Source: Rhodosporidiobolus odoratus
Taxonomy: Eukaryota; Basidiomycota; Microbotryomycetes; Sporidiobolales; Sporidiobolaceae
Direction: 5' to 3'
DNA: 64,000 bases
Assembly (NCBI GenBank): GCA_034387635.1
Contig: JAOANU010000017.1
Location: forward strand, 124,001-188,000
The notes under the pieces were generated by a model. The model searched no databases and was not told the DNA's origin. It worked only from the letters and a program-made list of their open reading frames with translations. A program made the position numbers and the translations under genes. This document shows positions 1-11,930 of the stretch, piece by piece. The first letter of the stretch is position 1. Each line of letters begins with the position of its first letter.

Positions 1-1297
1 CCTCAATCTCTCCCATGCCCTCTTCCCTTTCAGCTTCGCCCTCGTCTTCCACGACTGCCACCTCATGAGCAACACCGCCACTACCTTCATCCAGAGGCAC
101 AACCCGCGTAGATCGCTGAGGGTATAGCCCAACCTCGCCTAGTCTCGCCCTCTTCCCCTTGCCCACCTTTTCAATCTCCCACAACAGCATCTGCACCATG
201 TCCTCCTGCCCCGCACTCGCGCAAACCCTCATGACAGCATGCAGTACCTGCCGTTTTGGGGCCAAGCCCGCTGCTTCCATCTCCCGCAGAAGGTCGAAGG
301 CTCGAGCTGGATCGGTAGGAATGAGTTTGGGAGAGAAGAGGGGTAGGAACGTTTCGAGCGTGCGGATAGTACCTCGGTTGGTCATCGTGCGAACGATGAG
401 ATTGGCGAGAGCGTGTGTGATCGGGGCCGCCGTGGCGGTTGCGGATGAGTAACGGATGCGCTCGCTTGAAAGAGCGGAGAGAATCCGACCGAAAGAACGG
501 GGGGAGGAGCAACCGGTGGAGCTTTGGCTGAACGGCGGTCGATAATCGGACGAGGATGCGGATGGGTCTGGAGGAGGTGTATAGGCGACCCAGTCGATCG
601 TCTCTCGCAACGCGACGTAATGGCGAACTTTGAGGAAGTGCTGCACGCATCTCGCAACGAACAGCCCTCGATTCTCCTCGTCGAGTTCCGCGAATCTCGT
701 CGACAGAAGCTGCGAGGCGAGGTAGGGCGCATGCTCCGGCTTGCTGACCAGTCCGGGCAAAGACAGGTAGAGCCAGTCCGGGCAAGGCGGAGCTTCCTGA
801 CCGTCTTCGGGCGCCGCACTCTCGAGTAGCCCGAGCTCTTGCAGCGCGTAGATGGGATCCTTACGATTGAGGGCGCGAACCCAGCGGGCAACATGCGGGG
901 CAGGGATGTCCCGAGAGTTGATGATGCGGAAAAGGACGTCGCGAGGGATGGGGAGGCCCTCGGCGAGGCTGTGGACGAGCCAGCGTGTTCGCGTCGAGAA
1001 GAGGTCGGAGGTGTCGAGCACAGAGGTGGGGTGGGGCTTTCGATCGCGACTGTGGCTCGAGGGATATGCTGAAGGAGCAGGAGGGTGAGGCGGAGAAGCT
1101 GCGCAACGAGATAGTGAATTGGTGCGGGTTAAGCGGAAGCGAACTGGTCTCGCACCTGAATCAGCTGTTCGAGCTCTCGCCGCCTTGCTTCCTCTGCCCC
1201 ATACTGCTGCTGAGTTCGAAAAGAGGACGGTGTGGGAAAGTTGAGGTAGCCGTCTGAGTGCGATAGACAAGGCGGGACGGGCGCGTTGGCTGAGCAT
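1..1297 (-). CDS. PPR-like mitochondrial protein, 3' end beyond window
   Basis: One uninterrupted reading frame runs from an ATG at 1297 to the left edge, giving at least 432 residues and no stop. The first ~45 residues (MLSQRARPALSIALRRLPQL and on) are rich in Arg, Ser and Ala with almost no acidic residues, as in a mitochondrial presequence. The body is helical. Around residues 300-370 it has a pentatricopeptide-like helix pair, with a Phe-Asp-Leu-Leu-Arg-Glu-Met-Glu-Ala-Ala-Gly-Leu-Ala-Pro core followed by a second helix. The last visible stretch is acidic. PPR proteins bind organellar RNA and act in mitochondrial RNA processing or translation; that role is inferred from the family. The frame is seen directly; the family call rests on one convincing repeat. 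Confidence 0.6.
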   Translation of the reverse strand, partial: MLSQRARPALSIALRRLPQLSHTVLFSNSAAVWGRGSKAARARTADSGARPVRFRLTRTNSLSRCAASPPHPPAPSAYPSSHSRDRKPHPTSVLDTSDLFSTRTRWLVHSLAEGLPIPRDVLFRIINSRDIPAPHVARWVRALNRKDPIYALQELGLLESAAPEDGQEAPPCPDWLYLSLPGLVSKPEHAPYLASQLLSTRFAELDEENRGLFVARCVQHFLKVRHYVALRETIDWVAYTPPPDPSASSSDYRPPFSQSSTGCSSPRSFGRILSALSSERIRYSSATATAAPITHALANLIVRTMTNRGTIRTLETFLPLFSPKLIPTDPARAFDLLREMEAAGLAPKRQVLHAVMRVCASAGQEDMVQMLLWEIEKVGKGKRARLGEVGLYPQRSTRVVPLDEGSGGVAHEVAVVEDEGEAEREEGMGEIE

Positions 1298-1563
1298 AGC
1301 ATGTCTCCGGATGTTTCTAGCTGGTCTTGCTTGTTCTATCGAGCCATAAGGCAAGGAACAGAAAGGTTAATAAAGGTGAGAATACATCTCCAACCTTGAC
1401 GCTCACTCCTGACTCTCGCGACAGCTCGGGAAGGCATAGACCCCAGCCATACAGTGAGTTATATCTCCTTCCATGCTCTGGAAGCCTGACTGACGGCTGT
1501 CGCTGTTTCCTCCTCTCTCCCTCATTCTCATCTCCTTCCTCGATTGTCTCCCGCTGTACAGCA

Positions 1564-1848
1564 ATGCCCGACCTGCAAGTCTCTTACACCATCTGTCTAC
1601 CTACCGGACACACGCCGACCACCACCGAGCCGTCAAGCAGCTCCTTTTCACAGCCCCTCGACTCGTCCTCCCCAGCCGCACACCTTCAATCCCTCGAAGC
1701 CGCACTGGGAGAAGCTCGCGCTCAGATGAACCAACGATTGACGGTGTGGAAGGAAGAGCTCAAGGTGGAAGAGAAGAGGAAGGAAAAGGAAGCGAGGAAA
1801 CGGGCGATCGAAGGAGATGAAGAGGAAGAGGAGGAAGAAGAGGAGTGA
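1564..1848 (+). CDS. GON7: GON7-like KEOPS/EKC complex subunit
   Basis: Single-exon gene for a 94-residue acidic protein. It starts MPDLQVSYTICLPTG, has a Ser/Pro-rich linker, then a helix with the pattern LQSLEAALGEARAQMNQRLT, a Lys/Glu-rich coiled segment, and ends in about nine consecutive Glu. This matches the usual build of fungal Gon7: a short N-terminal beta strand, a disordered linker, a helix binding Pcc1-Kae1, and an acidic C-tail. Gon7 supports the complex that makes tRNA t6A. The match is by architecture and length rather than strict motifs, so another small acidic protein cannot be excluded. Confidence 0.45.
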   Translation: MPDLQVSYTICLPTGHTPTTTEPSSSSFSQPLDSSSPAAHLQSLEAALGEARAQMNQRLTVWKEELKVEEKRKEKEARKRAIEGDEEEEEEEEE

Positions 1849-2381
1849 GGTGCAGCCCGCTAGGGCCGATAGCGGGAGAGTCGACATGTGGTGCAGGGCG
1901 AGTAATGTGCGTGCTTGCGCTCGACCGACTGCTGCCGGACTCGTGCGAACTAATTTTTTCTTTTCAGATCCTCCTCAGTGCGCATCGCTGCCCTGCTCCG
2001 CCGACGCCGGGCGGCTGCATCCATCCGCCTTCACCAGCAGCCTCGCAGCTGGCAGAGTCTGGCTACCATCATTGTCGTGCGCGATGTCGTCTCGGACCTC
2101 CTCCACTTCTCGGCTTAAGACATCTGCCGTCGTTGTTCTTGATCGTTGTTGTGAGCATCCCCTGAATTCGGCAAGTATGTGATTACCTCTCGGCGCTGCG
2201 GGTGAATAAGGAGAGATGCTAGACCGTACCGGCACGAGACTACTTGCTTTGTAACCCTACCAGTACCCCCGTCCATCGTCCTCTTTCTGCAATATCCTCC
2301 TCCCTTTCTCTGCCTGGTACATCTCACCTCTCTCTCTGTGCGCCCCTCTACTGTTCACCTCCTTTCATCCAACTGCGTTGT
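1849..2381. other. Intergenic stretch, no supported gene
   Basis: Lies between the GON7-like gene and the left arm of the inverted duplication. A short splice-like block around 1900-1970 and an open stretch ending near 2118 are visible on the + strand, but no start, domain or consistent gene model could be built. An exon spliced into the duplicated 3' exon at 2386 is possible but unsupported. Confidence 0.4.
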
Positions 2382-2385
2382 ACAG

Positions 2386-2617
2386 GGATCAAGCCACTGT
2401 CCTGAAACAACTCGACCTGCTTCCCTTCCATTTTCCCTGCCCATCTTCTGCCTCTCCTGCCTCTTATTCTTCAAGTGGCGGTATACAGCCGCTCGTTCGC
2501 CTACCTGTATGTGGCAAGGAGGCTGCGCAGAAGCTTGTTGATGGTGAGGGAGGGGTGGTGGGTGGTCAGAGGCCAGGGAACAAGGAGAAGGACGACAAGG
2601 AGAAGGAAGATAAGTAA
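2386..2617 (+). pseudogene. Duplicated last exon of the hydrolase/SnoaL-like gene
   Basis: This copy of the final exon of the gene at 9634-11607 keeps the splice acceptor (ACAG before GGATCAAGCC), the reading frame (DQATVLKQLDLLPFHF to the end) and the stop. No upstream exon of the same gene is present, so it is a 3' fragment. It could be transcribed as part of a chimeric message if a + strand exon at 1.9-2.1 kb splices in, but I see no support for that. Confidence 0.75.
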
Positions 2618-3107
2618 ACTGGGGCTACGCGCGATGCCTTGGTTTAGCTTACTTAGCCTGGGAAAGCAGTCTCGGTACAGCTGCGCGCTCGAATCGAGGC
2701 TGCACTTTGCGGTGCTTTTCGAGGTGAGAGGGGAAAGTACCCTTGAGAAGGTCAAGAATAGTTATGAGGAACTCGAAGACAGCGGCGGACTCCGCCGCTT
2801 TCACGCGAACGAGGTGGGTCGGCGCCGGGGAAACCCCCAGCTGAAAGCAAACGACTCGATAGGAGACAACCGAGAAGAAGTTGAAACGTCGACTCGGACA
2901 CGATGCAAGCTGAACAGCTTTTCTCTCCATCTCTCTCAGTTCCACCCTCACCCAGGCTCACCCAAGTAGGTTGGTCGAAAAGCACAAACCCCGTTGCACA
3001 CAACGGCCAATTTCCCCCAGGTCGAGCAACAGAGAAAAGGTTCGTCTCCCGTTCCCTCTTCCCTCTCCCCGGAAACGCCGCCCAGCGCACAAGTCGCCGA
3101 GAATATT

Positions 3108-3302
3108 CTACTTGAGCTTCTTCTTGGGGCGGAGCTACAAAAAAAAAAGGGCGGGCGGGGTCATTAAGGGTCGCTTCGCAGTGAAAGAGTGGAAAGGAAA
3201 GGCGGAGGCCTAAGTGGGTTGGGACGTGTGAAGGGGGACGCACCTGGGAAGAGTGACCGCACGAGCGCTTGCGGCAGTTGGTGGCACGCGGGGGGAGGCG
3301 CG
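3108..3302 (-). pseudogene. 3' fragment of ubiquitin-eL40 fusion gene
   Basis: This copy of the end of the gene at 7936-9142 holds the eL40 segment [19 protein letters not shown], the last intron with its poly-T tract, and the final exon LRPKKKLK with its TAG. Ubiquitin and the first part of eL40 are missing, and no promoter or start is present, so in this arrangement it should be silent. Its coding bases look identical to the parent, so it would be usable if joined to the upstream exons. Confidence 0.85.
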
Positions 3303-3650
3303 AAAAAAATAGCTGATGTTCCTTCTTCAACCTCTTTTCTTCCGAACCCAACCCTAACCTTGTTGCCCTCTCTGAGGCGGCGCAAAGAGGCATTGCGATG
3401 AGCATTGTGGCCAATACCACTGTAGACATGACTATAACGCGGTGAGAGAGAGCATAACCCAGAAAACCCCAGAAGGACACAGTGGCAAGAGAGGAACAGA
3501 CGGCAAAGCAACAGGCCTATCAACGAGAGCGGACGGAAGCAAGCGACATCGGACGGAAAGAAAGTCATGGGAGGGGGAAGCGGGGGGAAAGACCGGAAGA
3601 AAGGACGACAGACGGAACGAATCACAGAAAGGGGAAGAATGGAAAGCACT
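3303..3650. other. Short intergenic segment
   Basis: Lies between the end of the left duplication arm and the stop of the disordered-protein gene. Purine-rich on the + strand. I see no gene, RNA or clear regulatory element. Confidence 0.4.
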
Positions 3651-6600
3651 TTATAGTTGCCGCCCCTTCACCTCATTCTCCTTCCCTACCCTCTTACCCA
3701 TTGCCGCGGAATTCGAATTCTTCAGAGTGCCTTTGATCGGCGAGTTGGGCGGGGCGGTGGTACCCGGCCGCTGGATCTGCCCCAGGTCTGTCGTTGTGAC
3801 GGAAGCAGGGATGGATGACGAGCGCGGGAGCGGCCACGGGCGAGGCTTAGGGTCGGCGTCAACTCGGACTTTGTCAGCGGCAGCGGGAGTACCGAGGCTG
3901 CTTGACTCGGGCTGGTCAAGCTGGTTGAGGTCAAGGGAGGGCGGCAGGATGGGAGCAGGTTTCCTCCGTACGAGCTCCGGCGACCCGGTCGTCAACGGCC
4001 GTGTCGTCGCGGTCTGGTCCATCCTTGCCTCGACCTTCGCCACTGCGCCTTCGACGCTGCGACCAAAGATTCCTTTCGCAGCGAGTGCAAGGAGTTCTTG
4101 CTGACTCTGGGTTTGGGGAACATCGAAGGCCGGAGTCGAGGCGTACAGGGAGCTGGCTCGACTATGCGAGGTAGAGGAGCGAGGGGATTGTGCGAGAGGA
4201 GGACGACCGGTGGAAGTGGAGGAAGCGGTACCATATCGTCCGACGACGGCGTTGAGGAAGGAGGTACGGGAGGTGGAAGGGAGAGGAGGGGCAAATTCGC
4301 CCTCCGCCGTGGGGACGGAAGACGAAGGGTAAGCAGCGATGGAGTGCCGCAGTGCAGCGTCGATGCCTCGAGCTGGAGGGCGCCGGGCGAGGCCCGCTTG
4401 ACCGGTGGCTCCCCCTGCAGCCCCAGGGACAGACGAGATGCGTAGCGGCGACCTCGGCGGGATGGGAGGAATACTCGCAGTCGAGGTTGACAGCTCGACC
4501 GGTGTGAGAGGAAGAGGGCGCCATTCCCTCACAGACGGGTTGCGCTGCAGCCCCTGGGTACGCTTTGGGGAAGAGGGGAAAGCGCCGGGCAGACCCGGAG
4601 AGAAAGGCGAAGTCGGCGAGCTGAGACTACGAATGCTCGCTCGCAGGTCACCCAGACTCGTCTTCTTGAGCACGCCGGCTTCGACCGAGATGGAGCATTT
4701 CCTCGCCGCCGTGACTTGCGCTTCAAGGACGTCGTCTTCGATGTCGCTGCTCGCCGTGCTGTCACCGGTCGTAGAGGGAACGTAGTCACGAGAGCCGAGT
4801 TGCGAGAACCGCTGGGGACCAGCTTGATCCTCTGCGTCGGTGTCGACCCATTCCGACTCGCTAACATCCTCGGGTGCATCCTTGTAGGGCGAAAGGTCCG
4901 ACAGGGAGAGCCTCCCGCGGTTCGGGCGACGCTGTAGCTCCAGACTCTCCTTCTCGTACTGCGGCGTCATTGCTGGCGAGCTAAGAAGGCCAAGAATCTC
5001 GTCCTCGAGCTCGTCGTGCGTCAAATCGCGGTGCGGCGCAGGATGCCTGACGTACGCTGTGGTGGCGTTGGGAGTGCTTCCGTCGCTGCCGAGAAGCTCC
5101 TCCATCTCGCTCGAGGCGGGCGCCGCATTATTGGGGGGCGCCGCATTATTGGGAGTGCCGTAGATTGAGGAGGATGGAAGGGACGGAAGACTGATCCTCT
5201 TGCTGCCGTTCTTGCTCAAGCGCGTGCGGGGAGTGACGAAGCGGAACGGTTGACCGGGAGACGAGGCAGTCGATGCTTCGTACGGGGAAGGCGTGCCGAT
5301 GGCGGAAGAGGAAGAATGGTACGTGCACGGGGTGTCGTATTTAGCGGGAGAGGAATCGCCGACAGGCGTCGTGATCGGAGTAGTGGCGAGAGTAAAGTCG
5401 GCGAGTGCGCCGGACGGAGTGCTCATAGCGACGCCACGCTCCAGGCGAGCCGAGCGGAAGGTGGCGGGAGAGGGAGCAGGTGAACGGTCGAAGGTACTGT
5501 ACGGGCGAGGGGTCGGAGAGGAAAGAACGCCAGCGGGAGTTGAGGGGGGTGGACCCAGCTGCAGAGCGACAAGCAATATCGATACGGAAGACAAAGGGCG
5601 GGGCTTAGCGATTTGCGCGGAATCGAGATGAGCGAGAAAGCCTACCTCGTCGACTTCGTTCGCCAGCTTCGGGAACGGATCCCTGGCTCCGAACTCATCA
5701 ACTCCCATCGGCCAAGTACCGCTCCTACCCGTCAACCTACTACTCATACTAGCCGACAAGCTCCCATTCTTGCTCCTCCTGCTGCCGCCCAACTTGAGGC
5801 TTCCCTTGAGCGACTCAGCGCCGCTCGCCCTGACGAGGTTCTGGCTCGCTTGAAGAAGAGAGAGATTCTCGCTGCGAGGAACAGGGCGTGGGCGGTCCAT
5901 GACGCGCTTTTGCTTTTTGGCGGAACTTGACAAGGGGATGTGGGTGACGAGGCGGCGCTTGTGAAGCGAACCGGAAGAGTGTACGGCGGTGATAGTGTAG
6001 CCGTGAGAGGTGCGAGTGCGGCGACGGGCAGAGGCTGTGCGAGTCAGCGAGCCGCAAGGTGAAATGGTCGAAGGTGAGACACGAGTTTGAGAAGGTCAAG
6101 GTCAGCTTCAGTCGCTTGGTAAGAGAGGCACGCAAAGCTAGACCGGAGAGACTGACCGGTACGGCTAACAGAGCTCGAGATCTGCATTGGGGAGGGACCA
6201 CCCGAGCCGAAAGAAGTGTTGGGGCCGCCGCTCCTCGCGCTCATGTCGCTCGTCCTGGGGCGCTTCTTGCGCTTCTTGTCCTCGGTACCCGGAGTCTTGA
6301 GGGTCTCGTAGCGGATCACCAAAATCTCGTCATCTTCGCCTGCGTTGGGAGGAGAAGCGATATGGCTGGGGAGGACGAGCTGATCCTCCCACTCTTCCTC
6401 CCTCAGCGGGGCTAACCCGACTTTCTTCTTGCCCTTCTTGCCCTTCTCCTCCTTCTTCAACCTGCTGAAGACACTGCTGACACGTCCAATGAGGCCCGAG
6501 GCAGCCTTGGCACGGCTCGAGGTGCCATCCTTGCGCGGCGAGACGACCTTTCCGAGCCCACCGGCGCGAGCGCGTGAAGGCGAAGTGCCTGCAACCTTGT

Positions 6601-7108
6601 TCTTGATGAGCTCGGGGGCAACGGTCGATGGGCCCGCCAGTACGGTCGGTATGGAGGTGGATGCGCGGGCAAAGGAGAACGAGCGACGATGAGCGGACTT
6701 GGGAGGAGTCGAGGAACCCTTGATAGAGGCTGTCCTGCTAATAGCGCCGTCTTCGCTGCCGCGACCGCCGACGAGGTTGACGAGACCTCGAACTGAGTTG
6801 GAGAGGGCGTTTTTGCTGCTGGTCCTGCTGCGAATATGCGGACGAACGGGAAACTCGGGACTGGAGGGTTTGGTGGCGGGTGTGGGAGGAGCTGGGTGAG
6901 GCGAAGAGGAGGAGTCCGGGACGTCGAGGCTGCCGTGAAACGTGTCGCCACTCCATCTGTGGGTCGAGGTGGGCGCAGCTGTAGAGTTTGACGAGACAGG
7001 GCGGATGAGGAGGGAAGGGTCTCTGCTCTCGACGGAGAAACAGGAGGACGAAGTGCGAAGAGAGTCCTGGTCCTCTGCATAGGACTGACCGGTCACCGAT
7101 CGAGCCAT
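3651..7108 (-). CDS. Large Ser/Pro-rich disordered protein, function unknown
   Basis: Two exons (7108-6157 and 6034-3651) give 1111 residues in frame across a GTCAGT...CACAG intron. The N-terminal ~320 residues are Ser-rich with a basic patch (KKEEKGKKGKKKVGL). Across the intron lies SARRRTRTSHGYTITAVHSS, then HKRRLVTHIPLSSSAKKQKR, which may be a nuclear-localisation-type region. The rest is low-complexity Ser/Thr/Pro with many SP/TP sites, as in a phosphorylation substrate. Two NNAAPP units repeat in tandem near 5120-5155. The start MARSVTGQSY was chosen; an in-frame ATG at 7165 would add 19 residues. I do not recognise the family. The ends are close to the inverted-duplication arm on the left and the ubiquitin promoter on the right. 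Confidence 0.7.
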
Positions 7109-7935
7109 ACTGAGTACAGTCTGAGCGACTGAGAGGAGTGGAGGAGAAGGGAGGAACAGCGGCATGGCGAGAGGAGAAGGTCAGTGCGATTTGGAACCTT
7201 AACCTCACTTCGTCCCTGCTGCGTTCCTGCATCGCGCCGGTAGAAGAGCTTACTTCGCTGCACGGCTGCGTCTCTCCGATCAGCGCTATCAGCGAAGGAG
7301 GTAAAGATAACAAAGATCTTGTAGCTGAAAAACGGGAAAAACGGCAACATATTTTTCCCTTGCGCTTCAGCACCGTATCCAGTGGCAGCGAGTGACCTGG
7401 GCGTGTACTGCTGTCCGATTCGAGAAGACCGCTATGGACCAGCGCGCGCCAGCTCAGCTTTGCCTTGCTGTCATCCGAGCAGTCCGTGTCGAGGTGTGCG
7501 AAGTGTGGCGACGCATGCAAGGGGACGCTTCGCTCGCAGACGCTGCCAGGTAGAGCGCAGCGAGCAAGTGAGACGACGTGTAGAGAGCAGCGTTGTCAGT
7601 TGCGACTGGGAAGATGATGAGGTGCGAGAAATAGCTGAATACAATAAGGCTACTTTTGCTCTGTTGTAATGCCGATTAGAACTGAGGGTGAATTTGGGAG
7701 AGTGAAGCGGACGGCAGTTGAGTTCCTCGTCCTGGGCACCCACTCTCGGTGCGCACTACGCTTGCATACTGCTCTCAGCAACACTGTACTGATTCTCAGC
7801 TTTCTCTACATATTCGTCCTGTCCCGCGTCAACTTGTCACCATCTCATCTCGACTTCGCAAATTTCGCCCTCCACTCTCGCCTCGCCCTCGTCTCGCTCT
7901 TATCCGTCATCTGGGTGATCCACGTACAGGCCAAC
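7109..7935. other. Shared upstream region of 3651-7108 and ubiquitin-eL40
   Basis: About 0.8 kb between two divergent genes, so it should hold both promoters. The stretch 7770-7930 is pyrimidine-rich on the + strand, as expected just upstream of a highly expressed ribosomal-protein-type gene. No specific binding site could be assigned. Confidence 0.4.
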
Positions 7936-9142
<1,207 letters not shown>

Positions 9143-9633
9143 AATATTCTCGGCGACTTGTGCGCTGGGCGGCGTTTCCGGGGAGAGGGAAGAGGGAACG
9201 GGAGACGAACCTTTTCTCTGTTGCTCGACCTGGGGGAAACTGGCCGTTGTGTGCAACGGGGTTTGTGCTTTTCGACCAACCTACTTGGGTGAGCCTGGGT
9301 GAGGGTGGAACTGAGAGAGATGGAGAGAAAAGCTGTTCAGCTTGCATCGTGTCCGAGTCGACGTTTCAACTTCTTCTCGGTTGTCTCCTATCGAGTCGTT
9401 TGCTTTAAGCTGGGGGGTTTCCCCGGCGCCGACCCACCTCGTTCGCGTGAAAGCGGCGGAGTCCGCCGCTGTCTTCGAGTTCCTCATAACTATTCTTGAC
9501 CTTCTCAAGGGTACTTTCCCCTCTCACCTCGAAAAGCACCGCAAAGTGCAGCCTCGATTCGGGCGCGCAGCTGTACCGAGACTGCTTTCCCAGGCTAAGC
9601 AAGCTAAACCAAGGCATCGCGCGTAGCCCCAGT

Positions 9634-9907
9634 TTACTCATCTTCCTTCTTCTTGTCGTCCTTCTCCTTGTTCCCTGGCCTCTGACCACCCACCACCCCT
9701 CCCTTACCATCAACAAGCTTCTGCGCAGCCTCCTTGCCACATACAGGTAGGCAAACGAGCGGCTGTATACCGCCACACGAAGAAGGAGAGGCAGGAGAGG
9801 CAGAAGATGGGCAGGGAAAATGGGAGGGAAGCAGGTCGAGTTGTTTCAGGACAGTGGCTTGATCCCTGTGTTTGCAGATTGGTCAGACCTGTTGGAGGCG
9901 GAGGGGG

Positions 9908-9940
<33 letters not shown>

Positions 9941-11607
9941 GGGGAGGGGGGGGGAGAGGGGGGAGGGAGAGGGAAAGGTGATATGTACCAGTGAATGTGC
10001 TCGCTGCAGAGACGGTCACCTCGGAAGCAGACTATGGCGACTGTGGGGATTTCGAGGTGCTTGCCTGTAGGAGGGACACCAGGAAGACTGGAGGGTAGAG
10101 GTAGACTGGTCAGTACCACAGGGTAAAAAGCAGGAAGGACGGGAAAGAAAAGCACAGCCAATCGATTTCTTGATCTCGCAACGAACTCGTCGACGACCTG
10201 CTCCGCGGCCACGAAGGCCGCACTCAATCACGCGCGGCATAACGAGGAGATAAAGCTGTGCGCACCCGGTCAACGCCAATCGTCCTCGAGACGAGGTGAA
10301 GCTGGGTATCTATCGGATTGCAGTCGACGAAGTGATCGCGGTAGAAAGCGGTGAGAGCGGTACGACCTGCACCACCGGCCATAGTCGGGACATGGTTGAC
10401 GTAAGGCTCGGCCTAGGTGGGTAGAGCCCGACTAGCAGGCTGTGAGCAAGGAACGGATAAGAAGAACTAGACTGGAAAAATAATCGTGGCTCACGACCAT
10501 AGTCTGCGAGAGGGCCAGTGAGCTCGGTCTGGAGTGTGAGTCTACAGGAAGAAGGATAAACACACAGCCATGATCTTGTCCACCTTCCTCTCCTCAAACT
10601 CGTAGTAACAATGCTCCTCCCACAGCGTCTCCAACGTAAAAACCGGCCCGCTGAGCAGCTGCGGCATCTTGAGGAATTCGAGCGTCCTACTATGAGCCAC
10701 GGCGGCTGCGTGGCTACTGTACTCCTTCTCTGTCTCGCCGGCACGATTCGGCAGAGGGAAGTAAGGCGAATCGCAAGGGTAGAGGAAAGACTTGATCGGC
10801 ACTGCGGGAGTGGCAGTTCCACTTCCATGAGTAGCGTTCTTCTGACCAGTCTCTACGGTACCATCGTCGACGAGAGTATTCGCGACTGAGGCGGCTTTTG
10901 GGTCGTTGGCGGGGAGGTGTTGAAGAGTCGGGATGGAGGGTTCCTCCCAAGACGAACCGTAGGTGACGAGGCAGCAAAAGGAGGGGTACGAGAGTATCCC
11001 GAGGAGGAGCTTGTCGAGTGCGGCGGGCTCGTAGACTGCATGGGCGTATGAAGGCGTTGTGGTCGAGCCGGAAAAGGCGAGAAGGTCGGACAAAGGCCGA
11101 GGATGTCAGCGTGGCTGACCTGCTGCACGTGACAGCAGGATAGACGAGACAGAACATACCAATCAACCCCAGCCTCTTCCCCGTGCACTCCACCCTCCCC
11201 TTCAACGTCTCAACTCCCTCCTCAAGGACCTTCTCAATCCCCCACTCTGCCTCGTTGACCTCGCTCTCCGCCTTATACTCAAGCTGTAGTACACAGTAGC
11301 CTTCTTCTGCCCATTTCTGAAGCGGAGGTGGGTCGAGTGACTTGCTAGAAATCGTTTCAGGGAGGTTGGCTTCGTTCACCTCGGCGAGGTTGACGTCAGC
11401 GGCTGAGCAGAGAGAGGGCACAACAATCAGTAAACCAGGCCCCTTCCCACAGCGTGTGAGGGGAGGCTGAAGCTGCACGTTCGGAGCGAGGTGAATTGTC
11501 TCCGCCGAGGGAAGTGGGAAAAGTGGAGCGCCCGTGAAAGTCGGTGCAGGGACGTCGAGTACGACTAATTCGGTGATGATGCTGAGACTTGGCTTGGGTG
11601 TAGACAT
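9634..11607 (-). pseudogene. Dienelactone-hydrolase/SnoaL-like protein, frame broken in exon 5
   Basis: Seven exons (11607-11160, 11035-10566, 10503-10495, 10412-10266, 10197-10156, 10087-9989, 9865-9634). The first two carry an alpha/beta-hydrolase-type region (KRLGLI, then VTYGSSWEEPSIPTLQHLP). The rest is an NTF2/SnoaL-like half found in fungal proteins annotated as carboxymethylenebutenolidase: LWEEHCYYEFEERKV, AEPYVNHVPTMAGG, FYRDHF, VVDEFV, DQEIDWL, LLPGVPPTGKHLEIP and a last exon starting at DQATVLKQL. A 9-nt exon encodes Thr-Met-Val. In exon 5, VVDEFV and DQEIDWL are in different frames, with 4 nt where the family normally has about 15. The total is 1447 nt, not a multiple of three. 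Either a real frameshift or a sequence error; the substrate is unknown. Confidence 0.7.
9910..9939 (+). repeat. 30-nt poly-G tract inside an intron
   Basis: An uninterrupted run of 30 G on the + strand, poly-C on the coding strand, in the last intron of the hydrolase-like gene, followed by further G-rich blocks to about 9972. It lies between the splice donor at 9988 and the acceptor at 9866. Confidence 0.9.
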
Positions 11608-11930
11608 GGTGAAGTAAAAAAGTGAGCGGACGAAGTGGGAAAGAATCCGCGAGAGGAAAGCGGAAGTGAGCCGATCCGAGGACGGTAAGCCCCAAACAAG
11701 CCTCTGCGAAGCTGCACGAACGAGAAATGTTCAAGCAAGTAGCGCGAACCAACTGATTTACACCTACCGCAGTACGGCTCAGATTTTCACATCAACTAGT
11801 CGGCGACAACGGGAAGTGAAGGGTTAAAAAGGAAAAGTGGGTCGAAAAGGGGGAGAAGGGTTCGTCGCACCTCCCGCCTATCCACGTGCAAACCTGCTGC
11901 TTCTCTCGTTCCTCCTGTCTCGGGGTATAC
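11608..11930. other. Upstream of hydrolase gene / downstream of delta-COP
   Basis: A short AT-richer interval holding the promoter of the hydrolase-like gene and the 3' flank of delta-COP. No gene or RNA was seen. Confidence 0.4.

Larger units (their letters stand above)
2382..3302. repeat. Inverted segmental duplication, left arm (921 bp)
   Basis: This segment matches 8948-9869 in reverse complement, end to end and at nearly equal length. Only scattered differences were seen by eye: one-base indels, a cluster of substitutions near 2472-2480, and a few single changes. Homology begins at ACAGGGATCAAGCC and ends at GGGGAGGCGCG; outside these points the sequences are unrelated. The segment carries, tail to tail, the last exon of the hydrolase gene and the 3' half of the eL40 part of the ubiquitin gene. 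High identity across intron and intergenic bases implies a recent duplication or ongoing gene conversion. Confidence 0.95.

Noticed and set aside
3108..3302. A second functional ubiquitin-eL40 gene
   Set aside because: Only the 3' half of eL40 is present; ubiquitin, the start and a promoter are missing.
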